DNA from: Oscillospiraceae bacterium
GTDB lineage: Bacteria; Bacillota; Clostridia; Oscillospirales; Acutalibacteraceae
NCBI GenBank assembly: GCA_029012445.1
Contig: JAQXMC010000023.1
Location: 124,001 to 188,000 of the forward strand
DNA length: 64,000 nucleotides
Direction: 5' to 3'
Shown here: one piece after another, positions 25,679 through 33,663 of the stretch
Numbering within the stretch: position 1 is the first letter of the stretch
Layout of the letters: each line of letters starts with the position of its first letter
Translations under genes and position numbers: made by a program
Notes under the pieces: model-generated
Database searches by the model: none
The model's input: only the letters and a program-made list of their open reading frames with translations
What the model was told of the DNA's origin: nothing

Positions 25679-28370
25679 GAATTTCTACCTCCCCGGCGGG
25701 TAATGCTATGGTGAACACCGCACCATGCGGTTTATTGTCAGAAACTGTGATTGTGCCTTCGTGCGCGTTGACGATGGAACGGCAGAGCGAAAGCCCGAGT
25801 CCCAGGCTGCGGCGGCTGTCGGCGATCTTGTTTGCCCCGCTGTAAAACATATCAAAAATCCGCTCTTTTCTGTCGTCGGGTATGCCCTCACCGTTATCTG
25901 AAACGGAAATCATCGCCTTGTCGCCCTGCTTCCATGTTCTGATTATGATGTCGGAGCCTTTCGGAGTATATTTAATGGCGTTATCCACAATATTTATGAT
26001 GACCTGCACCATGAGCTTTGCGTCCATTTTAGCCAGAAGATAATCTTCTCTGGGCTGAACTGAGATATTATGTTCAACGCTTTTTCTGTTAACATGGTGA
26101 AGAGCTTCGGAAATAACATCGTCAACGAGGTCTTCGGTAATTCGAAGATTGAGGCGGCCTTCTTCGATTCTCGTGACTGAAAGAAGATTTTCAACAAGAT
26201 TTATCAGCCACATTGAGTCGTCATAAATATCGGTATAAAGCTGTTTCTTTGTTTTTTCGTCAAAGGAGTCGCCGTTTGATAAAAGATTGCTCGCATTGCC
26301 TGAAATTGAGGTCAGCGGTGTGCGCAGATCGTGCGAAATCGCTCTGAGCAGGTTTGCCCGCAGCTGTTCGTTCTTTGCGAGAACAGCCGCTTCTTCCTTT
26401 TCTCTTGCGTTCTTTTCGTTTTCCAGTGACAGTGCGCACTCGCCGAGTATTGACAGCAGAATGCTTTTTTCAAATGAGTCAAGAGGCTGTGAGTCGATAT
26501 AAATTCCGACAACGCCGTAAACCCGGCTGTTCACTCTTACCGCCAGATAAAGGCACTTTGCGTTTGAAAGAGTTTCTGTCGTGGCGCCGGCGTGCTTGTT
26601 GTTTTTCAGCACCCATTCGGCCGCCGCTTTCTCGTCAGCCGTTGTTATTTCTTCGTCTGCCGATTCGCCGGAAAGAGTGAAAATATGAGGCTCGCTCAGC
26701 TTGTCGTTTTCAGTCAGATAGAAAACAATATCTTTCCCGAGCAGCTTGATGAGCTGATTTGCCGTTGCGGAAACTATCTCGTTTTTGTCTTTTGCCTGCT
26801 GAAGAAGCTGATTTGTGTCAAACAGCACCTTCGTTCTGTAGGCAGCCTGCGCCGCCTGCTTTGCGTGGTTTTTAAGCTTGACTGCGAGCGTACTTGTCAG
26901 CATTGCCGCCAAGAACATTATCAGAAATGTGACGGGGTAGCCCTGGTCATATGCTTTAAGAGTGAATTGCGGCTCGGTAAACAGAAAATTGAACACCAGA
27001 ACGCTGACGATCGAAGAAATAAGGCTGTAAATCCGATGCCTTGTGACAACGGAGGTTATCAGCACACCGAGAACATACACAGTGATGATATTTGCCTCCG
27101 CAAAGCCAAGATGGCGGAAAAGCATCCCGATGCAGCTTGACGCTATCAGGATCGCAACGCTTTTCAGAATATCGGCAACGGAAAACACAAATTCACTTTT
27201 CTTTTTGGCGTTTTTGGCGCGATATGCGGTGGCTTTTCCCTCAGCGTCGGGTATAATATGCACCTCCAGATTCGGTGCGCTTGCAATCAGCTTTTCCGTT
27301 AGCGTCGGCTTGCCGAAAATGCTTTTTCTCGTTGCCGCGCTTCTTCCGATAACTATTTTTGAAACGCCGGAAAGCCTGGCAAATTCGGCTATCTGATAGG
27401 GAACATCTTCACCGTAGACCGTCTCGATCTTGGCGCCGAGCTGCTCGGCAAGCCGCATATTGCTGCGAAGGCGTTTCGCATCCTCCTCCGGCAAAACCTG
27501 AAAGTCGGGCGTTTCAACAAACAAAGCCGTGAAATCGCCGCGGAACGCATTCGCCATTCGGGCGGCGGTCCGGATTATCTTTGCGTTAGACGGTGAGGAA
27601 GAAAGACAGACAAGAATATGCTCGTCGGTGTGATAATCGCTGTGGCTTTTGATTCTTGCGCTTTCCGTCAGCATATTCACCCGGTCGGCGCATCGGCGAA
27701 GCGCCATTTCCCGAAGCGCAGTGAGGTTTTCGACCGTGAAGAAATTCCGGTCGGCGTTCTCCGCTTTGGCGGGACTGTATATCTTTCCTGCGTTCAGCCG
27801 CTCGATCAGCTCCTGCGGCTCAATGTCAACAAGCTCGACCTGATTTGCGTTGTCGAACACCGAATCCGGTATCCGTTCATTCACCGGGATTCCGGTTATT
27901 GACGCCACCGTGTCATTAAGGCTTTCAATGTTCTGAACATTGACGGTTGTATAAACATCAATTCCCGCAGTCAGCAGCTCTTCAATATCCTGAAAGCGCT
28001 TGGCGTGGCGGCATATCGGCGCATTGGTGTGCGCAAGCTCGTCAACGAGTATCAGGGCGGGCTTTCTTTCAAGCGCCGCGTCGAGATTAAACTCGGTGAG
28101 ACTGACGCAGTTACATTCGGCGACAAGCTTCGGAAGACATTCCAGACCGTTGAGCAATTCGGAGGTTTGCGGATCGGCGTGAGGCTCAATATATCCGGCA
28201 ACGACATCAGTGCCGCAGCTCTTTGCCTCGTGAGCGGCTTTGAGCATAGCATAGGTTTTTCCGACTCCGGCAGCATATCCGAAAAAGATTTTCAAATTTC
28301 CTCTTTTAAGACTCTGTTCTTCTTCGGCTTTGTTTTGCGGCTGTTTCGCACTTTGCCTGATTTCGTCCAT
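25671..28370 (-). CDS. kdpD: Sensor histidine kinase KdpD
   Basis: An 899-residue membrane kinase sensing potassium or turgor. Domain order: the N-terminal KdpD domain with Walker A GYAAGVGKTYAM near residue 32, and a universal-stress-protein-like domain around 250-370. Four closely spaced membrane helices follow near 395-490, then a GAF region. The HisKA box ISHDLRTPLTS carries the phospho-His at 680, and the ATPase has NIVDNAIKYTP, DNGEGIP and GLGLSLC. The architecture is full-length and intact. The start at 28370 is preferred over 28385, because the first five codons of the longer version form the GGGAGG ribosome site. No kdpFABC is adjacent. Confidence 0.95.
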   Translation of the reverse strand: MDEIRQSAKQPQNKAEEEQSLKRGNLKIFFGYAAGVGKTYAMLKAAHEAKSCGTDVVAGYIEPHADPQTSELLNGLECLPKLVAECNCVSLTEFNLDAALERKPALILVDELAHTNAPICRHAKRFQDIEELLTAGIDVYTTVNVQNIESLNDTVASITGIPVNERIPDSVFDNANQVELVDIEPQELIERLNAGKIYSPAKAENADRNFFTVENLTALREMALRRCADRVNMLTESARIKSHSDYHTDEHILVCLSSSPSNAKIIRTAARMANAFRGDFTALFVETPDFQVLPEEDAKRLRSNMRLAEQLGAKIETVYGEDVPYQIAEFARLSGVSKIVIGRSAATRKSIFGKPTLTEKLIASAPNLEVHIIPDAEGKATAYRAKNAKKKSEFVFSVADILKSVAILIASSCIGMLFRHLGFAEANIITVYVLGVLITSVVTRHRIYSLISSIVSVLVFNFLFTEPQFTLKAYDQGYPVTFLIMFLAAMLTSTLAVKLKNHAKQAAQAAYRTKVLFDTNQLLQQAKDKNEIVSATANQLIKLLGKDIVFYLTENDKLSEPHIFTLSGESADEEITTADEKAAAEWVLKNNKHAGATTETLSNAKCLYLAVRVNSRVYGVVGIYIDSQPLDSFEKSILLSILGECALSLENEKNAREKEEAAVLAKNEQLRANLLRAISHDLRTPLTSISGNASNLLSNGDSFDEKTKKQLYTDIYDDSMWLINLVENLLSVTRIEEGRLNLRITEDLVDDVISEALHHVNRKSVEHNISVQPREDYLLAKMDAKLMVQVIINIVDNAIKYTPKGSDIIIRTWKQGDKAMISVSDNGEGIPDDRKERIFDMFYSGANKIADSRRSLGLGLSLCRSIVNAHEGTITVSDNKPHGAVFTIALPAGEVEIHE

Positions 28371-28558
28371 ACAAGCACCTCCCATTCTTTTAATTATATC
28401 ATATTTTTGACAAATTTCTATTGAATCGGCATATATTTTTGACTTTTATGTGATACGCCCGAAATATGACTGCTTCGGTTGATTAACGAGCAAAGATATT
28501 GCGGCTGTCAAGTCATGATTATATTTGTTTTAGACATTCTGAATCCGGCGGAATATAT

Positions 28559-28592
28559 AGCGCAGAGGCCGATATTCACCGACCTCTGCGCT
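28559..28592 (-). terminator. Hairpin downstream of the CCA-adding enzyme gene
   Basis: AGCGCAGAGG (28559-28568) / CCTCTGCGCT (28583-28592), perfect 10 bp. The T-run on the minus strand is weak. The remaining gap 28371-28558 holds a TATAAT-like box (28393-28398, minus strand) for kdpD and nothing else I recognise. Confidence 0.55.
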
Positions 28593-28626
28593 GCTGTGAT
28601 CTCCAATGTAAGAATATGACGGCAAT

Positions 28627-29820
28627 CTACCGGCCGTTTCCGGGCACTTTGTCAATATCGGAGACTGCCACGGTCTTGAGATATTCCGCGATATCCTTTT
28701 CGCTGTTTTTGATGTTTCCGGCGATTATCCCGTTTAGAATAATGTTCTTGACCTTTGCGATCTCTCTGCCGCGAAAGCCGAGCTTCATGAGCTTGTCGCC
28801 GTTTATTTCAAGCTGTGACAGACTGAAACATTCTCCGCTTGCGAGAACGCTCTCAAGCTCTGCGGCGAGCGAAGCGTCATCAAGATAACGGATATATTTT
28901 CTGACAGCGTCTTTGTCAAACCGGCTGAGCAGATATTTTATCTCTGTTCTGCTTTCGGGCGGCTTCATCAACAGAAGCTGCCCGATGATTTTTCTGTCGG
29001 CTTTTTTCAGAATTATCCTGCTTTCCGACAGCTTTTTGAGCGGCTCTCCGTCATGTCTCAGAAGAGCGAAAAGCCTGACGCAGAAGTCATTCGGGGCTTT
29101 TTCAATGTCGCTTATTACATTTTCTGTTATCTCAAGCCCGCCCGTTATTTCGGATATTATCTTTCCGAATTTTTCCAGAACACTGCGTATATTTGCGCCT
29201 GTGATAAGCTTTTCAAATTCCTGCGTAATTCGTTCGTCTGAAACGAGAGCGAGTCTGCCCAAATTTCGCAGCATGCTTTCGGCTGTGTTTTCTTCAACCG
29301 AAAAACCGAGAACACACGAAAACCGCATTGCGCGCATTATTCTCAGCGCGTCCTCATTAAAGCGCATATCGGGATCGCCGATAGCGCGGATGATTTTATT
29401 CCTGATGTCGTCAATGCCCCCGAAAGGATCGACTGTTCCGCTTTTTTTGCTGTACGCGACGGCATTTATCGTGAAATCACGCCTTGACAGATCGTCCGAA
29501 AGTCTTGAAGAAAATCTGACCTTATCCGGATGCCTGCCGTCGGAATAACTGCCGTCAATCCGATAGGTGGTACATTCAACGATACCGCCGTCTGTCACAA
29601 CGGCAACAGTGCCGTGCTTCACGCCTTGAAGCAAAAGCCTGTAACCGGAAAAAAGCTCTTTCATTTCATCGGCCGAGGCGTTGGTCGTTATATCAAAATC
29701 GTCCGGGACTCTGCCCATTATTCCGTCACGGACGCAGCCGCCGACCGCGTACCCCTCAAAGCCGGCGCCGTTCAGAATATCAATGAGCTTTTCGGCGGCC
29801 GCACTGAGCCTGATTTCCAT
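28627..29820 (-). CDS. cca: CCA-adding tRNA nucleotidyltransferase
   Basis: Builds or repairs the 3' CCA end of tRNAs. 397 residues of class II nucleotidyltransferase. The N-terminal catalytic motif is YAVGGCVRD followed by DDFDITT with the metal-binding aspartates. RRDFTINAVAY is near residue 118, and DPFGGIDDI and EDALRIMRAMRF are the neck motifs. The C-terminal half is a more divergent tRNA-binding region. The start at 29820 is set by GGAGG just upstream; an in-frame ATG at 29889 lacks a site. It has its own promoter, divergent from the arsC-like operon. An A-adding-only variant cannot be excluded. Confidence 0.93.
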   Translation of the reverse strand: MEIRLSAAAEKLIDILNGAGFEGYAVGGCVRDGIMGRVPDDFDITTNASADEMKELFSGYRLLLQGVKHGTVAVVTDGGIVECTTYRIDGSYSDGRHPDKVRFSSRLSDDLSRRDFTINAVAYSKKSGTVDPFGGIDDIRNKIIRAIGDPDMRFNEDALRIMRAMRFSCVLGFSVEENTAESMLRNLGRLALVSDERITQEFEKLITGANIRSVLEKFGKIISEITGGLEITENVISDIEKAPNDFCVRLFALLRHDGEPLKKLSESRIILKKADRKIIGQLLLMKPPESRTEIKYLLSRFDKDAVRKYIRYLDDASLAAELESVLASGECFSLSQLEINGDKLMKLGFRGREIAKVKNIILNGIIAGNIKNSEKDIAEYLKTVAVSDIDKVPGNGR

Positions 29821-29853
29821 GCTTTCACCTCCGGTCAAAAGTCCTGCGGCTTT

Positions 29854-29882
29854 AGTATAACTCACGGAAAAGATTATGTCTA
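29854..29882 (-). promoter_or_regulatory. Promoter for cca
   Basis: On the minus strand TAGACA (29882-29877), 17 bases, TATACT (29859-29854). It is back to back with the plus-strand promoter at 29889. Confidence 0.6.
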
Positions 29883-29888
29883 TAAGCA

Positions 29889-29916
29889 TTTACAAAAATC
29901 TTTTTTTATGTATAAT
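29889..29916 (+). promoter_or_regulatory. Promoter for the arsC-like/rimM/trmD operon
   Basis: TTTACA at 29889-29894, 16 bases, TATAAT at 29911-29916. Confidence 0.7.
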
Positions 29917-29998
29917 AGTAGTATTAAGCCGACGGAAAAGGCGGTCACACAAAGGTCCAAAACGCATTTTCCGTCATATCCTATACGGCGGTGAAAAA

Positions 29999-30349
29999 AT
30001 GAATATACAGATATACGGAAAAACAAAGTGCTTCGACACGAAGAAGGCCGAGAGGTACTTCAAAGAAAGAAACATCAGATATCAGTTTGTCGATCTTCAA
30101 AAATACGGCATGAGCAAGGGCGAGTATAACAGCATCAAAAAAGCTGTGGGCTCAATGCAGGCGCTGATCGACACTTCGTCAAAGGAATATGAGAAGTGCT
30201 TTATGAAATATCTGGCTTCGGACGAAGCAAGGGAAGAAAAGCTGCTTGAAAATCAGGGAATGTTCAAAACGCCGATAGTCAGAAACGGCAGGTCGGCGAC
30301 AGTCGGCTATTGCCCCGATGAATGGAAGAAGTGGGAGGATAATAAATGA
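29999..30349 (+). CDS. ArsC/Spx-family thioredoxin-fold protein
   Basis: A 116-residue protein of the arsenate reductase (glutaredoxin-like) family. The N-terminus NIQIYGKTKCFDTKKAERYF carries the single conserved Cys10. The late FKTPIVRNGRSATVGY matches the family's cis-proline region. It lacks a CxxC pair, so it is more like the YffB/ArsC-like group than classic Spx. Arsenate activity should not be assumed without other ars genes. The start at 29999 begins at the conserved sheet; the ribosome site (GGCGGTG) is weak. Its stop overlaps the next start (ATGA). Confidence 0.85.
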   Translation: MNIQIYGKTKCFDTKKAERYFKERNIRYQFVDLQKYGMSKGEYNSIKKAVGSMQALIDTSSKEYEKCFMKYLASDEAREEKLLENQGMFKTPIVRNGRSATVGYCPDEWKKWEDNK

Positions 30350-30549
30350 GACAGGCAGAAATAGACAGAATCAACGAGCTGGCAAGAAAAGCAAGAGAGA
30401 CGGGACTGAATGCAGATGAAAGGGACGAACAGCAGAGACTTCGCTCCGAGTATATCCAGAGCTTTAAAAGAAGTCTTGTCACGCAGCTTGAAAACACATA
30501 TATAGTTGACGAAAACGGCAACAGAAAAAAGGTCACAAAGAAACATTGA
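30346..30549 (+). CDS. DUF896 (UPF0291, YnzC-like) small protein
   Basis: A 67-residue helical protein. The N-terminal helix pair INELARKARETGL and ADERDEQQRLRSEYI is followed by SFKRSLVTQLENTYIVDE, the full DUF896 pattern. The molecular role of the family is unclear; the B. subtilis relative is SOS-associated. It overlaps the ArsC-like gene by four bases and precedes rimM, suggesting translational coupling. Confidence 0.9.
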   Translation: MRQAEIDRINELARKARETGLNADERDEQQRLRSEYIQSFKRSLVTQLENTYIVDENGNRKKVTKKH

Positions 30550-30564
30550 CAGAGGGAGTGCCAT

Positions 30565-31080
30565 ATGCTCAAAAGATATCTTGAGGTGGGGCAGATAGTC
30601 GGAACTCACGGAGTCAGAGGAGAGGTCAGGATAAATCCGTGGTGCGACACGCCCGAATTTCTGAAAAAACTGAAAAAGCTTTATTTTGACGCCGACGGTT
30701 CGTCCGCCGTGAATGTCGTTTCATCGAGAGTCCACGGCAATATCGTGCTTGCGGTTCTGGAGGGCGTTTCAAGCATTGAAGAAGCCTCAAAGCTTCGCAA
30801 TAAGATCGTTTTTATGGACAGAAACGACGCTCATATCAAAAAAAACAGCTATTTTATCCAGGATCTCATCGGCTGCAGAGTTGTTGACGCCGACGACGGC
30901 GGAGAATACGGCGAGCTTTCCGGCGTGAGCCAGACCGGCGCCAACGATGTTTGGCATATAACATCGGGCGGCAGGGAATATCTTATTCCGGCTATACCCG
31001 AGGTCGTTATCGACGCCGATGTTGAGAACGGAACGGTCAGAATCAGACCGCTGAGAGGAATTTTTGACGATGAAGATTGA
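30565..31080 (+). CDS. rimM: 16S rRNA processing protein RimM
   Basis: A 171-residue assembly factor for the head of the 30S subunit. The N-terminal RimM barrel starts [19 protein letters not shown]. The C-terminal PRC-barrel has DLIGCRVVD, the family's aromatic DVWHI motif and [15 protein letters not shown] precedes the ATG. It overlaps trmD by eleven bases, the standard rimM-trmD order. No rpsP or ffh is upstream, unlike the common ffh-rpsP-rimM-trmD layout. Confidence 0.96.
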   Translation: MLKRYLEVGQIVGTHGVRGEVRINPWCDTPEFLKKLKKLYFDADGSSAVNVVSSRVHGNIVLAVLEGVSSIEEASKLRNKIVFMDRNDAHIKKNSYFIQDLIGCRVVDADDGGEYGELSGVSQTGANDVWHITSGGREYLIPAIPEVVIDADVENGTVRIRPLRGIFDDED

Positions 31081-31828
31081 TATATTGACTCTGTTCCCCG
31101 AAATGTGCGAAGCGGTCCTCAGCGAAAGCATAATCGGCAGAGCGAGAGAAAACGGATATGTCGAAATTAACTGCATAAATATCCGCGATTTCACAAAGGA
31201 TAAGCATAACCGGGTTGACGATGCGCCCTACGGCGGCGGAATGGGAATGCTGATGCAGACTCAGCCGATATATGACTGCTATATGAACGTCTGCGAGAGG
31301 GAGCACAAGAAGGTGCATCTTATATATATGTCTCCACAGGGGCAGGTTCTGAATCAGCAGAGAGTAAAAGAACTATCAAAAATGGATAATATCGCTATTC
31401 TCTGCGGACACTATGAGGGCGTTGACGAAAGGCTTATCGAAGAGATAGTCGATGAAGAAATATCCATCGGCGACTATGTTCTGACGGGCGGAGAGATGCC
31501 GGCAGTGATACTAGCCGACAGCATTTCGAGAATGCTCCCGGGCGTTTTATCGGGTGAAGAAGCCTTCACTGATGAGAGCCATTTTTCCGGTCTGCTGGAA
31601 TATCCGCAATACACAAGGCCGTTTGAATGGCACGGAAAGCAGGTTCCGAATATATTATTATCGGGGCACCACGCTAATATTGAAAGGTACAGGCGGGAAA
31701 AATCGCTTGAAAGAACCTATCTGAGAAGACCGGATATGCTGTCGAAAGCCGAACTGACAAAGCAGGATATCGAGTATCTGCGCGAATTTAAGAAAAAACT
31801 GAAAGAAAACGGCGCCAAAGAAGAATAA
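31070..31828 (+). CDS. trmD: tRNA (guanine-37 N1)-methyltransferase TrmD
   Basis: Makes m1G37 to prevent frameshifting. The N-terminus is [25 protein letters not shown] is near residue 49. The trefoil-knot SAM site shows [12 protein letters not shown] and [14 protein letters not shown]. The C-terminal domain ends with [15 protein letters not shown]. The 252-residue length is normal. The ATG at 31070 is used with GAGAGGA upstream; the TTG at 31064 is rejected. Confidence 0.97.
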   Translation: MKIDILTLFPEMCEAVLSESIIGRARENGYVEINCINIRDFTKDKHNRVDDAPYGGGMGMLMQTQPIYDCYMNVCEREHKKVHLIYMSPQGQVLNQQRVKELSKMDNIAILCGHYEGVDERLIEEIVDEEISIGDYVLTGGEMPAVILADSISRMLPGVLSGEEAFTDESHFSGLLEYPQYTRPFEWHGKQVPNILLSGHHANIERYRREKSLERTYLRRPDMLSKAELTKQDIEYLREFKKKLKENGAKEE

Positions 31829-31938
31829 ACCGGTCAGATTTTATAGCAATTTTGCACAAACATATGCTTATAAAACAAAAAATATTCATTGTTACAACCA
31901 AATTTGATTAAAAAAGCGAATTTAGTCGCATAAAAACA

Positions 31939-31966
31939 TTGACGAATTAAATCTTTGTGATATAAT
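31939..31966 (+). promoter_or_regulatory. Promoter for HPr
   Basis: TTGACG at 31939-31944, 16 bases, TATAAT at 31961-31966. The preceding AT-rich gap from 31829 shows no clear terminator. Confidence 0.75.
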
Positions 31967-32020
31967 AAACGCAGTTAAAAAAGTATATTTATCAGCGATT
32001 TTTATGTAGGAGATATTACT

Positions 32021-32284
32021 ATGTATGTTAAAGATGTAACAGTTCAGAATCAGGTCGGTCTTCACGCTCGTCCGGCAACTTTCTTCATCCAGAAGGCTAA
32101 CGAATTCAAGTCGTCAATCTGGGTTGAAAAGGATGAACGCAGAGTTAACGCGAAGAGCCTTCTCGGCGTACTTTCGCTCGGCATTATGGGTGGTACGGAT
32201 ATTCGTATTATCGCAGGCGGTTCCGATGAAGAACAGGCTGTTGAAGAGCTTGTAAAGCTTGTTGAATCAGGCTTCGCTGAATAA
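32021..32284 (+). CDS. ptsH: Phosphocarrier protein HPr
   Basis: An 87-residue HPr. The PTS phosphorylation site is His15 in GLHARPA and the regulatory kinase site is Ser46 in NAKSLLGV. Both are at canonical positions, so it can serve both sugar transport and carbon catabolite control. It has its own promoter and is followed by a hairpin and an ANTAR-type regulator rather than ptsI. It could also be a Crh-like paralogue, but Crh lacks His15. Confidence 0.95.
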   Translation: MYVKDVTVQNQVGLHARPATFFIQKANEFKSSIWVEKDERRVNAKSLLGVLSLGIMGGTDIRIIAGGSDEEQAVEELVKLVESGFAE

Positions 32285-32300
32285 GAGACTTTGATTTATC

Positions 32301-32337
32301 GGCACATCGCAGAAAGCGGTGTGCCTTTCACTTTTTA
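32301..32337 (+). terminator. Terminator/attenuator between HPr and the ANTAR gene
   Basis: GGCACATCGC (32301-32310) / GCGGTGTGCC (32316-32325), loop AGAAA, then TTTCACTTTTT. It ends only 17 bases before the ANTAR start, so read-through may set the level of the regulator. Confidence 0.75.
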
Positions 32338-32353
32338 AGGGAGGATCGGGCGC

Positions 32354-32872
32354 ATGAGGAGTATAGTTATTGCTTCTTCAAGTCAGAATATGATAACTAA
32401 GATAAACCGCCTCCTTATGACGCTTTCGGCTTATGACACATATTCCTGCAAAAGCGAGGTTCAGCTGCTTTCGCTCTGCGACAGGCTCGGCGGCGGAATA
32501 CTTATCGTTTCGGCGCTCAGAGACTCCTCGGTCAACGATATCAAAGACGCGCTTTCGCTCGACTGGGATATAATAGCTATATTGCCGCCGGGAATGCCAG
32601 TGCCCTTTTATTCAAGCAACCTGACCGTTTTCACGGCGCCCGTCAATGTCGGCGAGTTTTTGTCGGCGGTCGAGTCCCTGATGAATGTGACCGACTATAA
32701 AAAGACCTCATATGACAGTCAGAAGGCCAACGCCGTGGAGGAAGCAAAGAAAATACTTATCAAGAGAAAGAACATAAGCGAAGACACGGCGCACTATCTT
32801 CTTCAGAAGATGAGCATGGACAGGGGAATTTCAATGAAAAAGCTCGCCGAAATGATAATCCGAGAGCAATGA
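32354..32872 (+). CDS. ANTAR-domain RNA-binding regulator with degenerate receiver
   Basis: 172 residues. The N-terminal 115 residues fold like a response-regulator receiver (IVIASSSQNMITKINRLL). The usual phospho-acceptor Asp position reads ILIVSALRDS, without an aligned Asp, and the acidic pair after strand 1 is replaced by SSS. A canonical receiver mechanism is therefore doubtful. The C-terminal 50 residues (AVEEAKKILIKRKNISEDTAHYLLQ and KKLAEMIIREQ) fit the ANTAR helices that bind paired hexaloop RNA hairpins for antitermination. The start at 32354 has GGGAGGA. Its RNA targets were not found here. Confidence 0.8.
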   Translation: MRSIVIASSSQNMITKINRLLMTLSAYDTYSCKSEVQLLSLCDRLGGGILIVSALRDSSVNDIKDALSLDWDIIAILPPGMPVPFYSSNLTVFTAPVNVGEFLSAVESLMNVTDYKKTSYDSQKANAVEEAKKILIKRKNISEDTAHYLLQKMSMDRGISMKKLAEMIIREQ

Positions 32873-32967
32873 TATTTAACATAATGTTCATGCGCTGAAT
32901 AATCTTATTTTCAGACTCAAAATTATTCGCCGCATAAAATAAATGCAAAATCAAAAGGCTGAAAAAA

Positions 32968-32999
32968 GCGACAAGCTTCAGATGAAGCTTGTCGCCTTT
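32968..32999 (+). terminator. Terminator after the ANTAR gene
   Basis: GCGACAAGCTTCA (32968-32980) / TGAAGCTTGTCGC (32983-32995), 13 bp perfect, followed by CTTTG. Confidence 0.75.
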
Positions 33000-33126
33000 G
33001 TGTCGAGGCTGTCATTTGCGATTTCTGCGTTCAGCCGCCGGACAGCGGGGCGTAGGAGATTACTAAAACGCAGAAGCACCGAAATACGGATTTTTCACAA
33101 ATTTATATTTTCTCCTCATTGAAAAA

Positions 33127-33215
33127 CCGCCGGAAAATAAGCTTGTGTCACAGGCATAAACTGCGCTGTGTGCGGACGCAGTTTATGAGGATTTCACGCC
33201 TTATTTTCCGGACGG
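33127..33215. other. Long intergenic hairpin, candidate structured RNA
   Basis: The outer stem CCGCCGGAAAATAAG (33127-33141) pairs with CTTATTTTCCGGACGG (33200-33215) with one bulge. An inner perfect 11-bp stem is CATAAACTGCG (33155-33165) / CGCAGTTTATG (33177-33187). It lies in a 540-base gap between the ANTAR gene and tRNA-Arg with no open frame. No match to a known RNA class was recognised. Confidence 0.5.
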
Positions 33216-33377
33216 ACTTTGGCAAATCCAATCAGTGATGCCTTCTCGACTGTTTTTCCTTTTGATAACATTTTATGATATTTCGTGTCCGATAAAACGG
33301 ACTTTTCGCTTTATAATAGAAAAATTTTTTGTATTTTTTGATATTCCGACAAAATATTTTCGCAGAAAATGAAAAAG

Positions 33378-33404
33378 CCTCTTTTGTCTGTCAGACAAAA
33401 GAGG
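33378..33404 (-). terminator. Terminator after tRNA-Arg
   Basis: CCTCTTTTGTCTG (33378-33390) / CAGACAAAAGAGG (33392-33404), 13-bp perfect stem. On the minus strand it is followed by CTTTTTC. Confidence 0.85.
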
Positions 33405-33413
33405 TTTCTTACA

Positions 33414-33490
33414 TGGCCCGCCCGACGGGATTCGAACCCATGATCTTCAGAGTCGGAGTCTGATGCGTTATCCGGCTACGCTACGAGCGG
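33414..33490 (-). tRNA. tRNA-Arg (anticodon CCG)
   Basis: On the minus strand the acceptor CCGCTCG pairs with CGGGCGG, followed by G and encoded CCA. The D stem is GCGT / ACGC. The anticodon stem TCAGA / TCTGA holds the loop CTCCGAC with anticodon CCG (codon CGG). The T arm is ATGGG TTCGAAT CCCGT. Confidence 0.95.
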
Positions 33491-33506
33491 TTATTTAAAC
33501 GAAACA

Positions 33507-33535
33507 ATTATACACGCTCAAGCCCGGTTTGTAAA
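33507..33535 (-). promoter_or_regulatory. Promoter for tRNA-Arg
   Basis: On the minus strand TTTACA (33535-33530), 17 bases, TATAAT (33512-33507), 16 bases before the tRNA. Confidence 0.8.
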
Positions 33536-33663
33536 GACCTTTGCACCCTCAAAAATATTTTTCCCGAATTCCGGCTGCGCCCGTCACACTTTTATAGCAA
33601 GGTGAATATAATATTATCAGACTTTCGCGCGCTGAGACGCGGCGAATAAAAGGAGCTGATAAT

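Noticed and set aside
26592..27140. 182-aa open frame on the plus strand opposite kdpD
   Set aside because: It is an antisense shadow of a clearly coding kinase gene, has no ribosome site, and its composition follows the kdpD codon pattern.
29530..29994. 154-aa plus-strand frame opposite cca
   Set aside because: It overlaps the conserved catalytic region of cca in antisense and runs through the divergent promoters.
32021..32284. HPr gene interpreted as the catabolite paralogue Crh
   Set aside because: His15 is present, so it can act in the PTS; Crh lacks this residue.
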